NCBI RefSeq assembly: GCF_001482385.1
Contig: NZ_CP013612.1
Span: 620,001-684,000 of the forward strand
Reading direction: 5' to 3'
DNA from: Pseudoalteromonas rubra
Lineage (GTDB): Bacteria; Pseudomonadota; Gammaproteobacteria; Enterobacterales; Alteromonadaceae
Length of the DNA stretch: 64,000 bases
Within the stretch, counting starts at the first letter, position 1. Each line of letters starts with the position of its first letter. Below, one piece after another: positions 44,672-53,111 of the stretch. A model generated the notes under the pieces. That model was not told the DNA's origin and did no database searches. It worked only from the letters and a program-made list of their open reading frames with translations. Position numbers and translations under genes: made by a program.

Positions 44672-45683
44672 AACACTATCCGCATTATTAGTATCTTTAT
44701 GTCTGGCATCGCAAACCGTTAAAGCGGATGAACAGGCGCGTTTCGACAGTTATGTAGAAGTTTTAAAGGCTGAAGCGCTTGAGCGTGGTTACACACCCGC
44801 GCTGATAGAAGCGGCGTTCAGCACAGTCAAATTCAAAAAGAAAGTCATTAAACAAGATAAGAACCAGCCAGAGATTGTTGAAACGCTGGAAACTTATCTG
44901 CCTAAGCGCGTACCAGATTGGAAAGTCAAGCGTGCACGTAAGCTGTATAAAGAAAACAAAGAGCTGCTGGATAGGATCAGCAAAGACTTTGGTGTGCAGG
45001 GGCGCTTTATCGTTGCACTGTGGGGTCTTGAAAGTAGCTTTGGCCGGGTTCAGGGCGGCTATCCAGTGATCAGCTCACTGGTTACATTGGCATTTGATGG
45101 TCGCCGAGAAGCGCTGTATAAACGACAGTTATGGGCTGCACTGGACATTCTTAAAGATGGCCATGTAAATGTTGACAATTTCAAAGGCTCCTGGGCTGGT
45201 GCAATGGGGCAATCGCAGTTTATGCCAACGTCATTCAACTCTTATGCCGTTGACTACAACAAAGATGGCAAGAAAGACATCTGGACAAGCAAAGAAGATG
45301 CTCTGGCATCCATAGCAAATTACCTGAAGAGTGTTGGTTGGAATGACAGTCTGACCTGGGGCCGGCAGGTAAAGTTGCCGGAGGACTTCCCTAGCCAGTA
45401 CGTCCTCAAGCGAGGTTCAAAAAATCACAAGCAATGGCTTGAGTTTTGGCGAGACTCTGAACGCTCACTACAAGAGTGGCAAAGTCTGGGCGTCAGACGT
45501 GCTGATGGCACAGATTTACCAAAAGTGAATATTAGCGCAGCTTTGGTGATGCCTGATGACATGAATGGCCGTATGTATTTGGCGTATAATAATTACAAAG
45601 CACTGATGAACTGGAACCGCAGTTATTACTTTGCCACCAGTGTAGGGTATTTATCAGACCGCATTGGCTATCCGAAAATTTAG
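44664..45683 (+). CDS. lytic murein transglycosylase (MltB/SltB family)
   Basis: A 339-residue protein starting at GTG, with a cleavable signal ending around QTVKA. The soluble catalytic domain has the Glu in IVALWGLESSFGRVQGGYPVISSL, RQLWAALDILKDGHV, and GSWAGAMGQSQFMPTSF; an EF-hand-like DYNKDGKKDIW follows. It lacks a lipobox Cys, so it is soluble periplasmic. It cleaves peptidoglycan to 1,6-anhydro-muropeptides. Co-translated with ycgL. Confidence 0.94.
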   Translation: MTKTLSALLVSLCLASQTVKADEQARFDSYVEVLKAEALERGYTPALIEAAFSTVKFKKKVIKQDKNQPEIVETLETYLPKRVPDWKVKRARKLYKENKELLDRISKDFGVQGRFIVALWGLESSFGRVQGGYPVISSLVTLAFDGRREALYKRQLWAALDILKDGHVNVDNFKGSWAGAMGQSQFMPTSFNSYAVDYNKDGKKDIWTSKEDALASIANYLKSVGWNDSLTWGRQVKLPEDFPSQYVLKRGSKNHKQWLEFWRDSERSLQEWQSLGVRRADGTDLPKVNISAALVMPDDMNGRMYLAYNNYKALMNWNRSYYFATSVGYLSDRIGYPKI

Positions 45684-45706
45684 TTTTTAATTAAACGAGC
45701 CAAATA

Positions 45707-45734
45707 AAAAAGGCAGCGTGCGGGCTGCCTTTTT
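45707..45734. terminator. bidirectional terminator between transglycosylase and cydB
   Basis: AAAAAGGCAGC and its complement separated by six bases, flanked by A and T tracts, between convergent genes. Confidence 0.92.
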
Positions 45735-45757
45735 GGTTGGGCTAATGCAAGTGAAAA

Positions 45758-46756
45758 TCAGTAGTAGCTCAGGTCCTGTGTCTTTCCCCAGAAAACCCGA
45801 TAAGAGAATAGTGTGTAGCCAATTATCGCCGGTACCACTAGTACGACGCCGTATAGCATAAAGGTAAGTGCAGACGGGTCAGCAAGTGCCTTATATATGG
45901 TTAATTCACCTGGGACGACATACGGGAAAAAGCTGTAGAGTAGACCAAAAAAGCACAGCAAAAATATCACCACCGTGATAGCAAAGGGCAACCAGCACCC
46001 TTGGTTTGGTGTATGTTTGAGCTTGACCAGAACCCTGTCCTGAAGCACAAAAAGTACCATGCAGATAAGAGGCAGTGGCAATAGTAACAGGCTTATTTCG
46101 GTGCCAAACCAGCGCGTCTGAACGTAAGTGTTAATAAGTGGGTTTACCACAGAGACTGCTAATACGCCCAGTAAAGCAATGAGATTACTCACCCGGCACC
46201 ACCGGATAGCCGAGTTTTGTATCTCACCTTCGCATTTCATGATCAACCAAGCGGCACCTATTAAGGTATAAGCTGCTATGACACCAACCCCGCTTAGTGC
46301 TGCAAATAGATGGCTTGCCAGACTGTGTTCAAACGACATCACATACAGACCCAGCATATATCCTTGTGAAAATGCGGTGATCAGGCTGCCCAGTTTGAAG
46401 CAGCGATCCCAAGTTTCACGGTAGCGTGTTTTGGCCTTGGCACGAAAGTCGAACGCGACGCCCCTTAAAATCAAACCCAGCAACATAAAAGCGATAGGCA
46501 GATACAGTGCCTGCAGTATAATTGAATGTGCGGTAGGGAAGGCGATGAGCGCCAGGCCGACAGCCAGTACCAACCAGGTTTCGTTGGCGTCCCAAAATGG
46601 GCCAATAGAGGCGATCATCGTATCGGCAGCGGGTTTATTTTTACCCGGTAACAATATACCAACGCCCAAATCATAGCCGTCGAGCACAGCGTACACTATG
46701 ATGGCAAGGGCCATGAGTGCGCTGTAAAACAAAGCAAGATAGTCAGCACTATACAT
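45758..46756 (-). CDS. cydB: cytochrome bd-type quinol oxidase subunit II
   Basis: A 332-residue integral membrane protein from the ATG at 46756 (MYSADYLALFYSALMALAIIVYAVLDGYDLGVGIL). Motifs: DGYDLGVGILLP, GPFWDANETWLVL, LRGVAFDFR and FSQGYMLGLYV. Eight or nine TM helices. It completes the bd oxidase with CydA and overlaps the cydA stop by eight bases. A far longer open frame upstream lies within cydA and is not the start. Confidence 0.94.
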   Translation of the reverse strand: MYSADYLALFYSALMALAIIVYAVLDGYDLGVGILLPGKNKPAADTMIASIGPFWDANETWLVLAVGLALIAFPTAHSIILQALYLPIAFMLLGLILRGVAFDFRAKAKTRYRETWDRCFKLGSLITAFSQGYMLGLYVMSFEHSLASHLFAALSGVGVIAAYTLIGAAWLIMKCEGEIQNSAIRWCRVSNLIALLGVLAVSVVNPLINTYVQTRWFGTEISLLLLPLPLICMVLFVLQDRVLVKLKHTPNQGCWLPFAITVVIFLLCFFGLLYSFFPYVVPGELTIYKALADPSALTFMLYGVVLVVPAIIGYTLFSYRVFWGKTQDLSYY

Positions 46757-48092
46757 ATTGACCTCCCTGAACTGGTGTTGTCTGGTACTCTTCAACTTCC
46801 ACGGCATTGCGTGCTGTATAGAACAAGGTTTTAATATACGCTGTGAGTAGCACAGCATAGACAGTGAGATAACCCACTAATGTAAGCAGCACATGCTCTC
46901 CAGGGACACTAGTGACTAATTCTTCAATTTTTACTAGTCCATTGACCATAAAAGGTTGGCGTCCTATTTCTGTGACGTACCAGCCTGCTAAAGTTGCAAT
47001 CCAGCCGGAGAACGTCATAGCAACTAGTATTTTTAGTTGCCAATCTGGCAGCGTTGAACGCCGCCACAATGTGTAGCGGGCCACGGCAGCGACAAGGATC
47101 ATGAGTACGCCAATCCCTACCATTATCCGAAATCCAAAAAAGACAGGCTTAACCGGTGGGTGTTCACCTTTAAACTCGTTCAGGCCTTTAATTTCACCAT
47201 CCAACTCATGAGTCAGAATCAAACTCGCCAGGTTAGGAATAGCCACTTCGAAATGGTTCGTTCGGGCAGTTTCATCAGGTATTGCAAATAGCAGTAAAGG
47301 CGCGCCTTGTTCTGTCTCCCAGACCCCTTCCATTGCGGCAACTTTTTGGGGCTGATGTTCAAAGGTGTTCAGTCCATGAAGGTCACCAACAAACATCTGC
47401 AGTGGTGCCAGCAGTGCAGCAACGCTTAGTGCAACCTTCAAAGTCAGTTTGGGTGCATGTTTGTGATCGTTTTTTAACAGCCGATAGGCGCTAATGCCTG
47501 CTACGAGAAATGATGCTGTAAGTCCGCTGGCCAGGAGCATATGAGAAAAGCGATAACCAAATGATGGGTTAAAGATGATCTCAAACCAGCTCTGGGGGTA
47601 GAACACCCCATCTACCAGTGTGTATCCAGTGGGCGTTTGTAACCAACTGTTTAAAGAGAGTATCCAGAATGCAGACAGGGTGGTGCCTACCGCCACAATG
47701 AGAGTCGAAAAGGTATGCAGACGCGGGCTTACGCGTTTCATACCAAACAACATTATGCCCAGAAAGGTGGCTTCCATAAAAAAGGCGGTGAGCACTTCAT
47801 AGCCAAGTAAAGGCCCGGCTATATTGCCTATGCGTTCCATAAATCCGGGCCAGTTAGTACCAAATTGGAAAGACATAGTAATGCCGCTCACCACGCCCAG
47901 TGCGAAAGTGAGGGCAAAAATTTTAACCCAAAATCGATAGGCTCTGAGCCACACCTGTTCGCCGGTTCGATCGTAACGGAATTTAAAGAAAACCAGGAAC
48001 CAGGCTAAGGCTATGGTTATGGTTGGAAAAAGAATATGAAAGCTAATATTTGCCGCAAATTGAATACGCGACAACAGTAGGGTATCAAGCAT
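46749..48092 (-). CDS. cydA: cytochrome bd-type quinol oxidase subunit I (short Q-loop form)
   Basis: A 447-residue membrane protein. Heme ligands are visible: His19 (ISFHILFP), the FSHMLLASGL His near residue 183, and the FRIMVGIG Met. GRQPF and the GPLLGYEVLTAFFMEATFLGIMLFG block are conserved. The short length points to the short-Q-loop branch that includes CioA-type cyanide-tolerant oxidases rather than the 520-residue E. coli type. It reduces O2 to water with quinol, without proton pumping. GAGGTG ribosome site; about 120 bases downstream of the GbsR regulator gene on the same strand. Confidence 0.94.
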   Translation of the reverse strand: MLDTLLLSRIQFAANISFHILFPTITIALAWFLVFFKFRYDRTGEQVWLRAYRFWVKIFALTFALGVVSGITMSFQFGTNWPGFMERIGNIAGPLLGYEVLTAFFMEATFLGIMLFGMKRVSPRLHTFSTLIVAVGTTLSAFWILSLNSWLQTPTGYTLVDGVFYPQSWFEIIFNPSFGYRFSHMLLASGLTASFLVAGISAYRLLKNDHKHAPKLTLKVALSVAALLAPLQMFVGDLHGLNTFEHQPQKVAAMEGVWETEQGAPLLLFAIPDETARTNHFEVAIPNLASLILTHELDGEIKGLNEFKGEHPPVKPVFFGFRIMVGIGVLMILVAAVARYTLWRRSTLPDWQLKILVAMTFSGWIATLAGWYVTEIGRQPFMVNGLVKIEELVTSVPGEHVLLTLVGYLTVYAVLLTAYIKTLFYTARNAVEVEEYQTTPVQGGQYV

Positions 48093-48207
48093 GACGCACC
48101 TCGCATATTATATCAGCGCATGCTACGCCTGGGTTAGGCAAAGCAGCCTGGCCGACACGACTGTGTTGCGCGGGGACGAGCCGCGCATTGTAAAGAAATC
48201 CTTTTCA

Positions 48208-48239
48208 AAGCTACTCAGTCAGGATTTTCTGAGTAGCTT
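48208..48239 (-). terminator. hairpin at the 3' end of the GbsR-type gene
   Basis: AAGCTACTCAG and its complement flank the regulator stop codon. On the minus strand the following sequence is TTTGAAAAGG, a weak T tract, so termination may be partial and allow read-through to cydAB. Confidence 0.55.
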
Positions 48240-48764
48240 ATCCTTCAAATCAATCACTTTGCTAACAGATGAACCCAGTTTCATTAAGGATTGCAGTTGT
48301 TCAGGCGTAAGCCGTTGCAATTCGGCTGACCACTTTGTCACTGTCTCTAGCAGGTCATGGATAGACTGCATTTGCTCCTGAGCGTATTTTTCTTCTGGTG
48401 AATTTGCGCTGTCCAGGATCTGGTCACGCAACAAGGTCAGGGTAGGGTCAATCTCGCGCTTGCGGCGCTCTTCAAAAACTCGGTTTGCCAGGTCCCAGAT
48501 ACTGCCGTTAGGCGAGTAATACTCTTTTCGGTCTCCTGGGATATGGTGGACTTTAACCAGTTGCCATGATTGCAGCTCTTTGATACCCATACTGACATTG
48601 CCACGGGAAATCTTGAGCGCTTCTGCAATTTCATTAGCAGTTAGAGGCTTTTCATTGATAACCAGCAAGCCAACCATTTGGCCAATGGTACGATTGAAGC
48701 CCCAGCGGCTTCCCATCTCTCCGCAATGGAGAACGAAGTTTTCGATTTTAGGTGATAGCTGCAT
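48219..48764 (-). CDS. GbsR/MarR-type transcriptional regulator
   Basis: A 181-residue winged-helix protein from the ATG at 48764 (MQLSPKIENFVLHCGEMGSRWGFNRTIGQMVGLLV). The helix-turn-helix is LTANEIAEALKISRGNVSMGIKELQSWQLVKVHHIPGDRKEYY, matching the GbsR branch of MarR-like regulators. The C-terminal half is helical. The ORF could extend to a TTG at 48836, but that would place the predicted promoter and operator inside the coding region. It lies immediately upstream of cydAB and is a candidate regulator of that oxidase. Confidence 0.88.
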   Translation of the reverse strand: MQLSPKIENFVLHCGEMGSRWGFNRTIGQMVGLLVINEKPLTANEIAEALKISRGNVSMGIKELQSWQLVKVHHIPGDRKEYYSPNGSIWDLANRVFEERRKREIDPTLTLLRDQILDSANSPEEKYAQEQMQSIHDLLETVTKWSAELQRLTPEQLQSLMKLGSSVSKVIDLKDKLLRKS

Positions 48765-48766
48765 TT

Positions 48767-48796
48767 TTAAAGTTTCAGTAATTATTGAAACTTTAA
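48767..48796. promoter_or_regulatory. 30-base near-perfect palindrome: likely operator
   Basis: Arms TTAAAGTTTCA and TGAAACTTTAA enclose an AT-rich centre; only one of 15 base pairs is mismatched. It begins three bases upstream of the regulator ATG and covers the expected transcription start, as for autoregulation by a dimeric winged-helix repressor. Confidence 0.75.
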
Positions 48797-48823
48797 TATA
48801 TAGTGCGTTTTGATTTGGATCAA
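48795..48823 (-). promoter_or_regulatory. predicted promoter of the GbsR-type gene
   Basis: On the minus strand TTGATC (48818-48823), a 17-base spacer, and TATATT (48795-48800). The operator palindrome overlaps the start region. Confidence 0.6.
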
Positions 48824-48934
48824 CCCAAATATTCAACTAATTTAATTGCAGTAGAGGCAGGTAAAAATGGGAAGCAGACATACGCTGCTTTCCCATCGGT
48901 TGAAGGATGTTCGTTTTAATCCTGAACTGGAGGG

Positions 48935-49525
48935 CTATTTGGTGTGTTTGCCTGTTTCCCAGCGTTCATTAAGTAGCGTTTCTCCGGCATCAATGGCGCC
49001 GGCTTCCAGCGTAGTCGCCATAGAATCATTCCAACGATTGAGATAGCCAAATAGGGCGATAACACCCAATATTTCGACGATTTCACCATCATCCCAGTGC
49101 GCCTGCATCGCAGATTCAATGTTCTCATCGACTGCATTAGGAACACTGGAGGCAGCCAGTGCAAACTCAAAAGCGGCTTTTTCAGCGTCATTAAACACAT
49201 CACTTTCCCTGAATTGCCAAATCTGAGCCAGCCTTTCATCGCTGCCGCCGTAGCGTTGTGCCGCTAAGATAGTATGGGCTTCGCAGTAACGGCATCCTGT
49301 GTTGGCGCTGGTGATATAGCCAACCAGTCTTTTTAACTCTGAGGTGACCCGGCCATGGTTTTCCATGACGGCTTTATTCAGATTAATGAATGAACGGGCA
49401 ATTGCCGGGCGGATTTGCATGGTCAACACGCTGTTAGGACAAAAACCAAGCGTTTCGTTGAAAAACTTGGCTAATTCTGCTACTTCCTGATCGTGCTCTT
49501 GTGACAAAGGCTTAACTAAAGGCAT
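48935..49525 (-). CDS. carboxymuconolactone decarboxylase / AhpD-like peroxidase-related protein
   Basis: A 196-residue protein from the ATG at 49525, preceded by AGGAGA. The AhpD-type active-site motif is in NTGCRYCEAHTILAAQ (CxxC plus His). The sequence continues with the helical CMD fold (ESDVFNDAEKAAFEFALAASSVP; LGVIALFGYLNRWNDSM). Such proteins are thiol-dependent hydroperoxide reductases or related. Substrate unknown. It diverges from a MarR regulator with a perfect palindrome in between. Confidence 0.9.
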   Translation of the reverse strand: MPLVKPLSQEHDQEVAELAKFFNETLGFCPNSVLTMQIRPAIARSFINLNKAVMENHGRVTSELKRLVGYITSANTGCRYCEAHTILAAQRYGGSDERLAQIWQFRESDVFNDAEKAAFEFALAASSVPNAVDENIESAMQAHWDDGEIVEILGVIALFGYLNRWNDSMATTLEAGAIDAGETLLNERWETGKHTK

Positions 49526-49550
49526 ACTGGTCTCCTGTAAATGTTCATTA

Positions 49551-49566
49551 TGTTGCATATGCAACA
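49551..49566. promoter_or_regulatory. 16-base perfect palindrome, probable MarR operator
   Basis: TGTTGCATATGCAACA lies between the divergent peroxidase-like and MarR genes, 22 bases from the MarR TTG start and 25 bases from the peroxidase ATG. Size and symmetry fit a MarR dimer site that can control both. Confidence 0.8.
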
Positions 49567-49588
49567 ACTATATGTGTAGAGGTACAAA

Positions 49589-50188
49589 TTGTCCAGTGAC
49601 AATGATATGAAAAATGCCATTGCTAACAGAAAACGTGCGTTGGCAGTAACAAATCCACATAAAGAAGCACTTGATCTGGTTGAGCATGTGCCATTTCAGG
49701 TGGCGGTAGTTAGTAACCTGTTATCACTCGATAGGGACCCTGTGATCCGTTCTTTGACTGAGCTGAATACCAGAGAGTTGCGAGTACTGTTGAACGTTGG
49801 CTCTTACGGGCCTATCACAGCAGCCGAAGTGAGCTATCAGTCCCGGCTGGACCCCTACTCAGTAACGCGTGCTGTCAATGCCTTACTAAAGCTTGAATTG
49901 GTGTGCGCAATGGAACTAACTGGCAAAAGTAAACCCGTAGTATTGACGCAAGCAGGTGAAAAAATCTATCGGGAAGTTACGGTTCATGTGCAGAAAAGAG
50001 AAGCAATGCTTACCGAGCATATGTCCGATGATGAAAAGGCACAATTAAGTGCCTTACTGATGAAGTTAGAACTAACCGCAGAAGAAATACTCGCCAATGA
50101 AGTCACCGAAATGGAAGCCAAGGGACAAGCAGTGACTCGTGATCATAAGGAAATGCAACGCTGGTATAAACGCAGCAGACAGAGCTAG
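49589..50188 (+). CDS. MarR-family transcriptional regulator
   Basis: A 199-residue protein starting at TTG 49589, which has AGAGGT five bases upstream; the in-frame ATG at 49607 has none. The winged helix lies at about residues 60-125 (NTRELRVLLNVGSYGPITAAEVSYQSRLDPYSVTRAVNALLKLELVCAMELTGKSKPVVLTQAGEKIY). A coiled C-terminal region may give dimerisation. It probably represses the divergent gene and itself via the palindrome between them. No conspicuous Cys sensor: one Cys, in the wing region. Confidence 0.9.
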   Translation: MSSDNDMKNAIANRKRALAVTNPHKEALDLVEHVPFQVAVVSNLLSLDRDPVIRSLTELNTRELRVLLNVGSYGPITAAEVSYQSRLDPYSVTRAVNALLKLELVCAMELTGKSKPVVLTQAGEKIYREVTVHVQKREAMLTEHMSDDEKAQLSALLMKLELTAEEILANEVTEMEAKGQAVTRDHKEMQRWYKRSRQS

Positions 50189-50195
50189 CTTATTG

Positions 50196-50654
50196 CTACA
50201 AGATATCCATACGGTCGATTTCGACTCTTCGGCTGCTAAAGCGACATTGGCTTGTGTCGTAATCAAATTTATCTAAGTAACGGCCGCTGATGATTTTTGT
50301 TGTCGTCGGCTGTGCATTATTTTTTAGTAGTAAAATAAAGTGAGATTCCCCGGCAAGTGTATCGTTTTGGCGAAACTGACGAGAAGAAGTCATCATATGA
50401 ACGGTTCGTGTGTTACTGCGCGCTTTATTGAAACGGTCGACAATTTCAGTCTTGTTGCCGAGTGAAATATTAAGTTTCTCGACGGTAAAGCGTGCATTAT
50501 CTGTGAAAAGTGCAGCATATTGACCCTCGTTTCCTTTATCGCGTACTTCCGGGTAGCTATAGACGAGGTCCTGACAGGTTTTTACGTGGGTGGGTTGCTC
50601 ATAAGTGGTGCATCCACCCAGTAAAAAAAGTATTAGCAGCGAGCGACGATACAT
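50196..50654 (-). CDS. predicted lipoprotein with SnoaL/NTF2-like domain
   Basis: A 152-residue protein from the ATG at 50654. Signal MYRRSLLILFLLGGC, with Cys15 as the lipidation site. The mature part contains a cone-like SnoaL/NTF2 pattern (YAALFTDNARFTVEKLNISLGNKTEIVDRFNKAR, then ESHFILLLKN and SGRYLDKFDYDTSQCRFSSRRVEIDRMDIL). Such domains bind small ligands or act as isomerases or hydrolases. The actual function is unknown. A TTG two codons upstream is less likely as start. Confidence 0.75.
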   Translation of the reverse strand: MYRRSLLILFLLGGCTTYEQPTHVKTCQDLVYSYPEVRDKGNEGQYAALFTDNARFTVEKLNISLGNKTEIVDRFNKARSNTRTVHMMTSSRQFRQNDTLAGESHFILLLKNNAQPTTTKIISGRYLDKFDYDTSQCRFSSRRVEIDRMDIL

Positions 50655-50733
50655 GTACAAGGTCCTGTTATAAAATTGTGACTGGATGATTACACAGTTT
50701 TATTCAGACGCCAAGTGCTGGGGTAAAAGAGGG

Positions 50734-50949
50734 TTAATGTTTTTTGTGAGCGGCTTTGCTGGTATTCTTTAATGCCTCGCGTGCTGCAATCATGCGATAC
50801 CCAAGTGCGCATGCTATATAGGCAAGTACTAATGCACTGCCGGTAAGCAGAGCGTCTTTATCCTGAACAAACATCCACAGCATAGCTAAGGCAATACTTG
50901 CGAAAGTAAAGTGTGTGACGAGTGGGTTCATTCGGGTTTTCTTTTTCAT
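50734..50949 (-). CDS. small inner-membrane protein, two TM helices
   Basis: A 71-residue protein with a basic N-terminus (MKKKTRMNP), two hydrophobic segments (THFTFASIALAMLWMFV and LLTGSALVLAYIACALGY) and a basic C-terminal tail ending KNTSKAAHKKH. Positive-inside charge puts both ends in the cytoplasm. Family not recognised. Confidence 0.6.
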   Translation of the reverse strand: MKKKTRMNPLVTHFTFASIALAMLWMFVQDKDALLTGSALVLAYIACALGYRMIAAREALKNTSKAAHKKH

Positions 50950-51234
50950 TTCGGTAAAACTGAGTTGCTTAAATATCGAACATATTATAAAGCACAGTGC
51001 TTAAACATGATAGTAATTTACGTTTTTTATTTCCCTCTATAGTCAAAAAGTGCTGTTTGTTCGCTCGTTTCTCATCCTTTGAGCGATCTACGTTTATGTG
51101 CTCAGCTTGTCTGTTGTGATTAAAGGTATGTGTAAGTGGTTTAGGCACAGAGTTTGACCCAGAATAAGTTCTTGCTCCTGCAATATTTTACAATGATGTA
51201 CGTAGTCATGTTCGTGCTGAAGTTGGAGGGAATA

Positions 51235-52839
51235 GTGAAAATCATCCGTCGCTGGAAGTTAGACCTGAAACAGCTCATATTATTGCTGGTCAGTGCCGGT
51301 ATCGCGTTAGCTGTATATAGTGCATTGATGGCTAGCTATCGTGTGCACGAACGAGCTTTTATTAAAGACACACTTGCCGCGAATCAGGCATACGCAAAAA
51401 AGCTGGCTACGGTTACAGAGCTATTTTTGCAGTCACTTAATAGTCAGTTGCGCGTTAGTGCTGGCCACATTGCCAATCATTTTGACGATAGCCATGCTAT
51501 CGATGTTGAGCTTGCGCGCTTGCTAACCCAAACTAACAGTTTTGATTCCCTGGTTGTTATTAATGCACAGCGTAAGATCATTTCGGCTCAGCCATCGAGC
51601 CTGGCGCTCAAAGGCCTAACATTAGACCCTTCGCTGTCTTTGCCGATTGAGCTGCAGCAACCCCATATTCTTGATCCTTTCGTCTCGCCTGCCGGCAACT
51701 TGTTGGTGAGCCCAACATTTCCGATTTTTAGCTCTGATGGTACCTATCTCGGTTTTATTGCAGGGGGAATTTACTTGCAAGGTGATACCATATTAAATCA
51801 ATTACTGGGTACTCATCATGCTTCTGAGCACTCTTATGTTTATGTGGTAGATAAAAATAAAAGGCTGATCTATCACAAAGATAATAATCGAGTAGGGGAG
51901 CATATTCAGGGTAATGTCGCGATCAATGCTGTACTGAGTGGTCAATCAGGTGCCGTTGAGGCGCTAAATAGTCAAGGCGTGGACATGCTCGCAGGGTTTG
52001 CACCCGTATCCACCACAGGGTGGGGAATAATCAGCCAACGTGCTCTTACTAGTATCGTTGCTGAGTTAGATTTGACCCACACTAACGTATTGTATTCCAC
52101 TTTGCCGTTTGCGTTGGCTATTTTCGTAGTGACCTTGTGTGCCGGGTTCCTTATTGCCAGGCCTTTGGCGCAGCTCGCACAAAATGTTAGCTCACTGAGT
52201 CCCGGGAATCTGCGTTGTATCGATGAAACACCGGCCTGGTACTTTGAGGCAGCAAACCTAAAATCCGCGATCCTGAACAGCTCTGAGTTGTTGGGGCAGG
52301 AGATCAGGGAATTGGAAGAAGACAGAAAAATGGATCCGCTCACTAAACTCAATAACCGACTGGCAATGCAATTATGGTTGGATAATGTTAAAAGCATGCA
52401 TTATCAATTTTCAGTTATGGCACTGGATGTTGATCATTTTAAGTCAGTCAATGATGAGTTTGGCCATGCTGTAGGAGATGAGGTTCTGTGTGCTTTGGCC
52501 GGTGTGATGAAAAAAAATGCGCGCAGTCATGATTTTGTTTGTCGAAGTGGGGGAGAAGAATTTTTGATCTTTATGCCATTTGTAGACGCAAATCGCGCAT
52601 TTAGCATAGCAGAGCGGTTACGTATTGCGATAAGCGAACACGCCATGCCTTTGTCCAGACCTGTGACAGTGTCGATTGGCATTGCTTGTTGGCCTGCACA
52701 CAGTAAAAGCATAGATGAAACACTTAAAATGGCAGATAAAGCACTTTATCAGGCTAAAAACAAAGGCCGCAATCAAACTTGTCAGGCCAAGCTCACACCA
52801 CATGCCGCGAACCATGATGTCGCGCGTCACGCAGTTTAG
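51235..52839 (+). CDS. membrane-bound diguanylate cyclase with Cache sensor
   Basis: A 534-residue protein from the GTG at 51235, chosen for the GGAGGG site just upstream; the frame is open further upstream to a TTG at 51154. TM1 lies at about residues 12-33, a periplasmic dCache-like domain at about 40-285 (VTELFLQSLNSQLRVSAGHI, AGGIYLQGDTI, LAGFAPVSTTGWGII), TM2 at about 290-312, a HAMP-like linker, then GGDEF with DPLTKLNNRLAM, ALDVDHFKSVNDEFGHAVGDEV and RSGGEEF (first Gly near 439). Catalytic residues intact. It would make c-di-GMP in response to an outside ligand. Confidence 0.92.
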   Translation: MKIIRRWKLDLKQLILLLVSAGIALAVYSALMASYRVHERAFIKDTLAANQAYAKKLATVTELFLQSLNSQLRVSAGHIANHFDDSHAIDVELARLLTQTNSFDSLVVINAQRKIISAQPSSLALKGLTLDPSLSLPIELQQPHILDPFVSPAGNLLVSPTFPIFSSDGTYLGFIAGGIYLQGDTILNQLLGTHHASEHSYVYVVDKNKRLIYHKDNNRVGEHIQGNVAINAVLSGQSGAVEALNSQGVDMLAGFAPVSTTGWGIISQRALTSIVAELDLTHTNVLYSTLPFALAIFVVTLCAGFLIARPLAQLAQNVSSLSPGNLRCIDETPAWYFEAANLKSAILNSSELLGQEIRELEEDRKMDPLTKLNNRLAMQLWLDNVKSMHYQFSVMALDVDHFKSVNDEFGHAVGDEVLCALAGVMKKNARSHDFVCRSGGEEFLIFMPFVDANRAFSIAERLRIAISEHAMPLSRPVTVSIGIACWPAHSKSIDETLKMADKALYQAKNKGRNQTCQAKLTPHAANHDVARHAV

Positions 52840-53111
52840 CGCTTATTTTTGTAAACATTATTCGGTTTTACTAAGGAGTGTTTGAACCTGATCCCGTGTT
52901 GTGGTATGAATAATATCATACAGCTGGTCAGACTAGGTTTGTGACTAATCCTTATTTGACTTTGTAGAGCACAGGGATAGACGATGCTAAGAAATAAGTT
53001 CGATTTATTGATCTGTATCGAGAACAAGTCTTGCTTTTAATTCTATCATTGCAATTTGTTAAAATACCTGTTGATATTGAAAACAATAAAATATAAGAAC
53101 TTAGCCGAACA

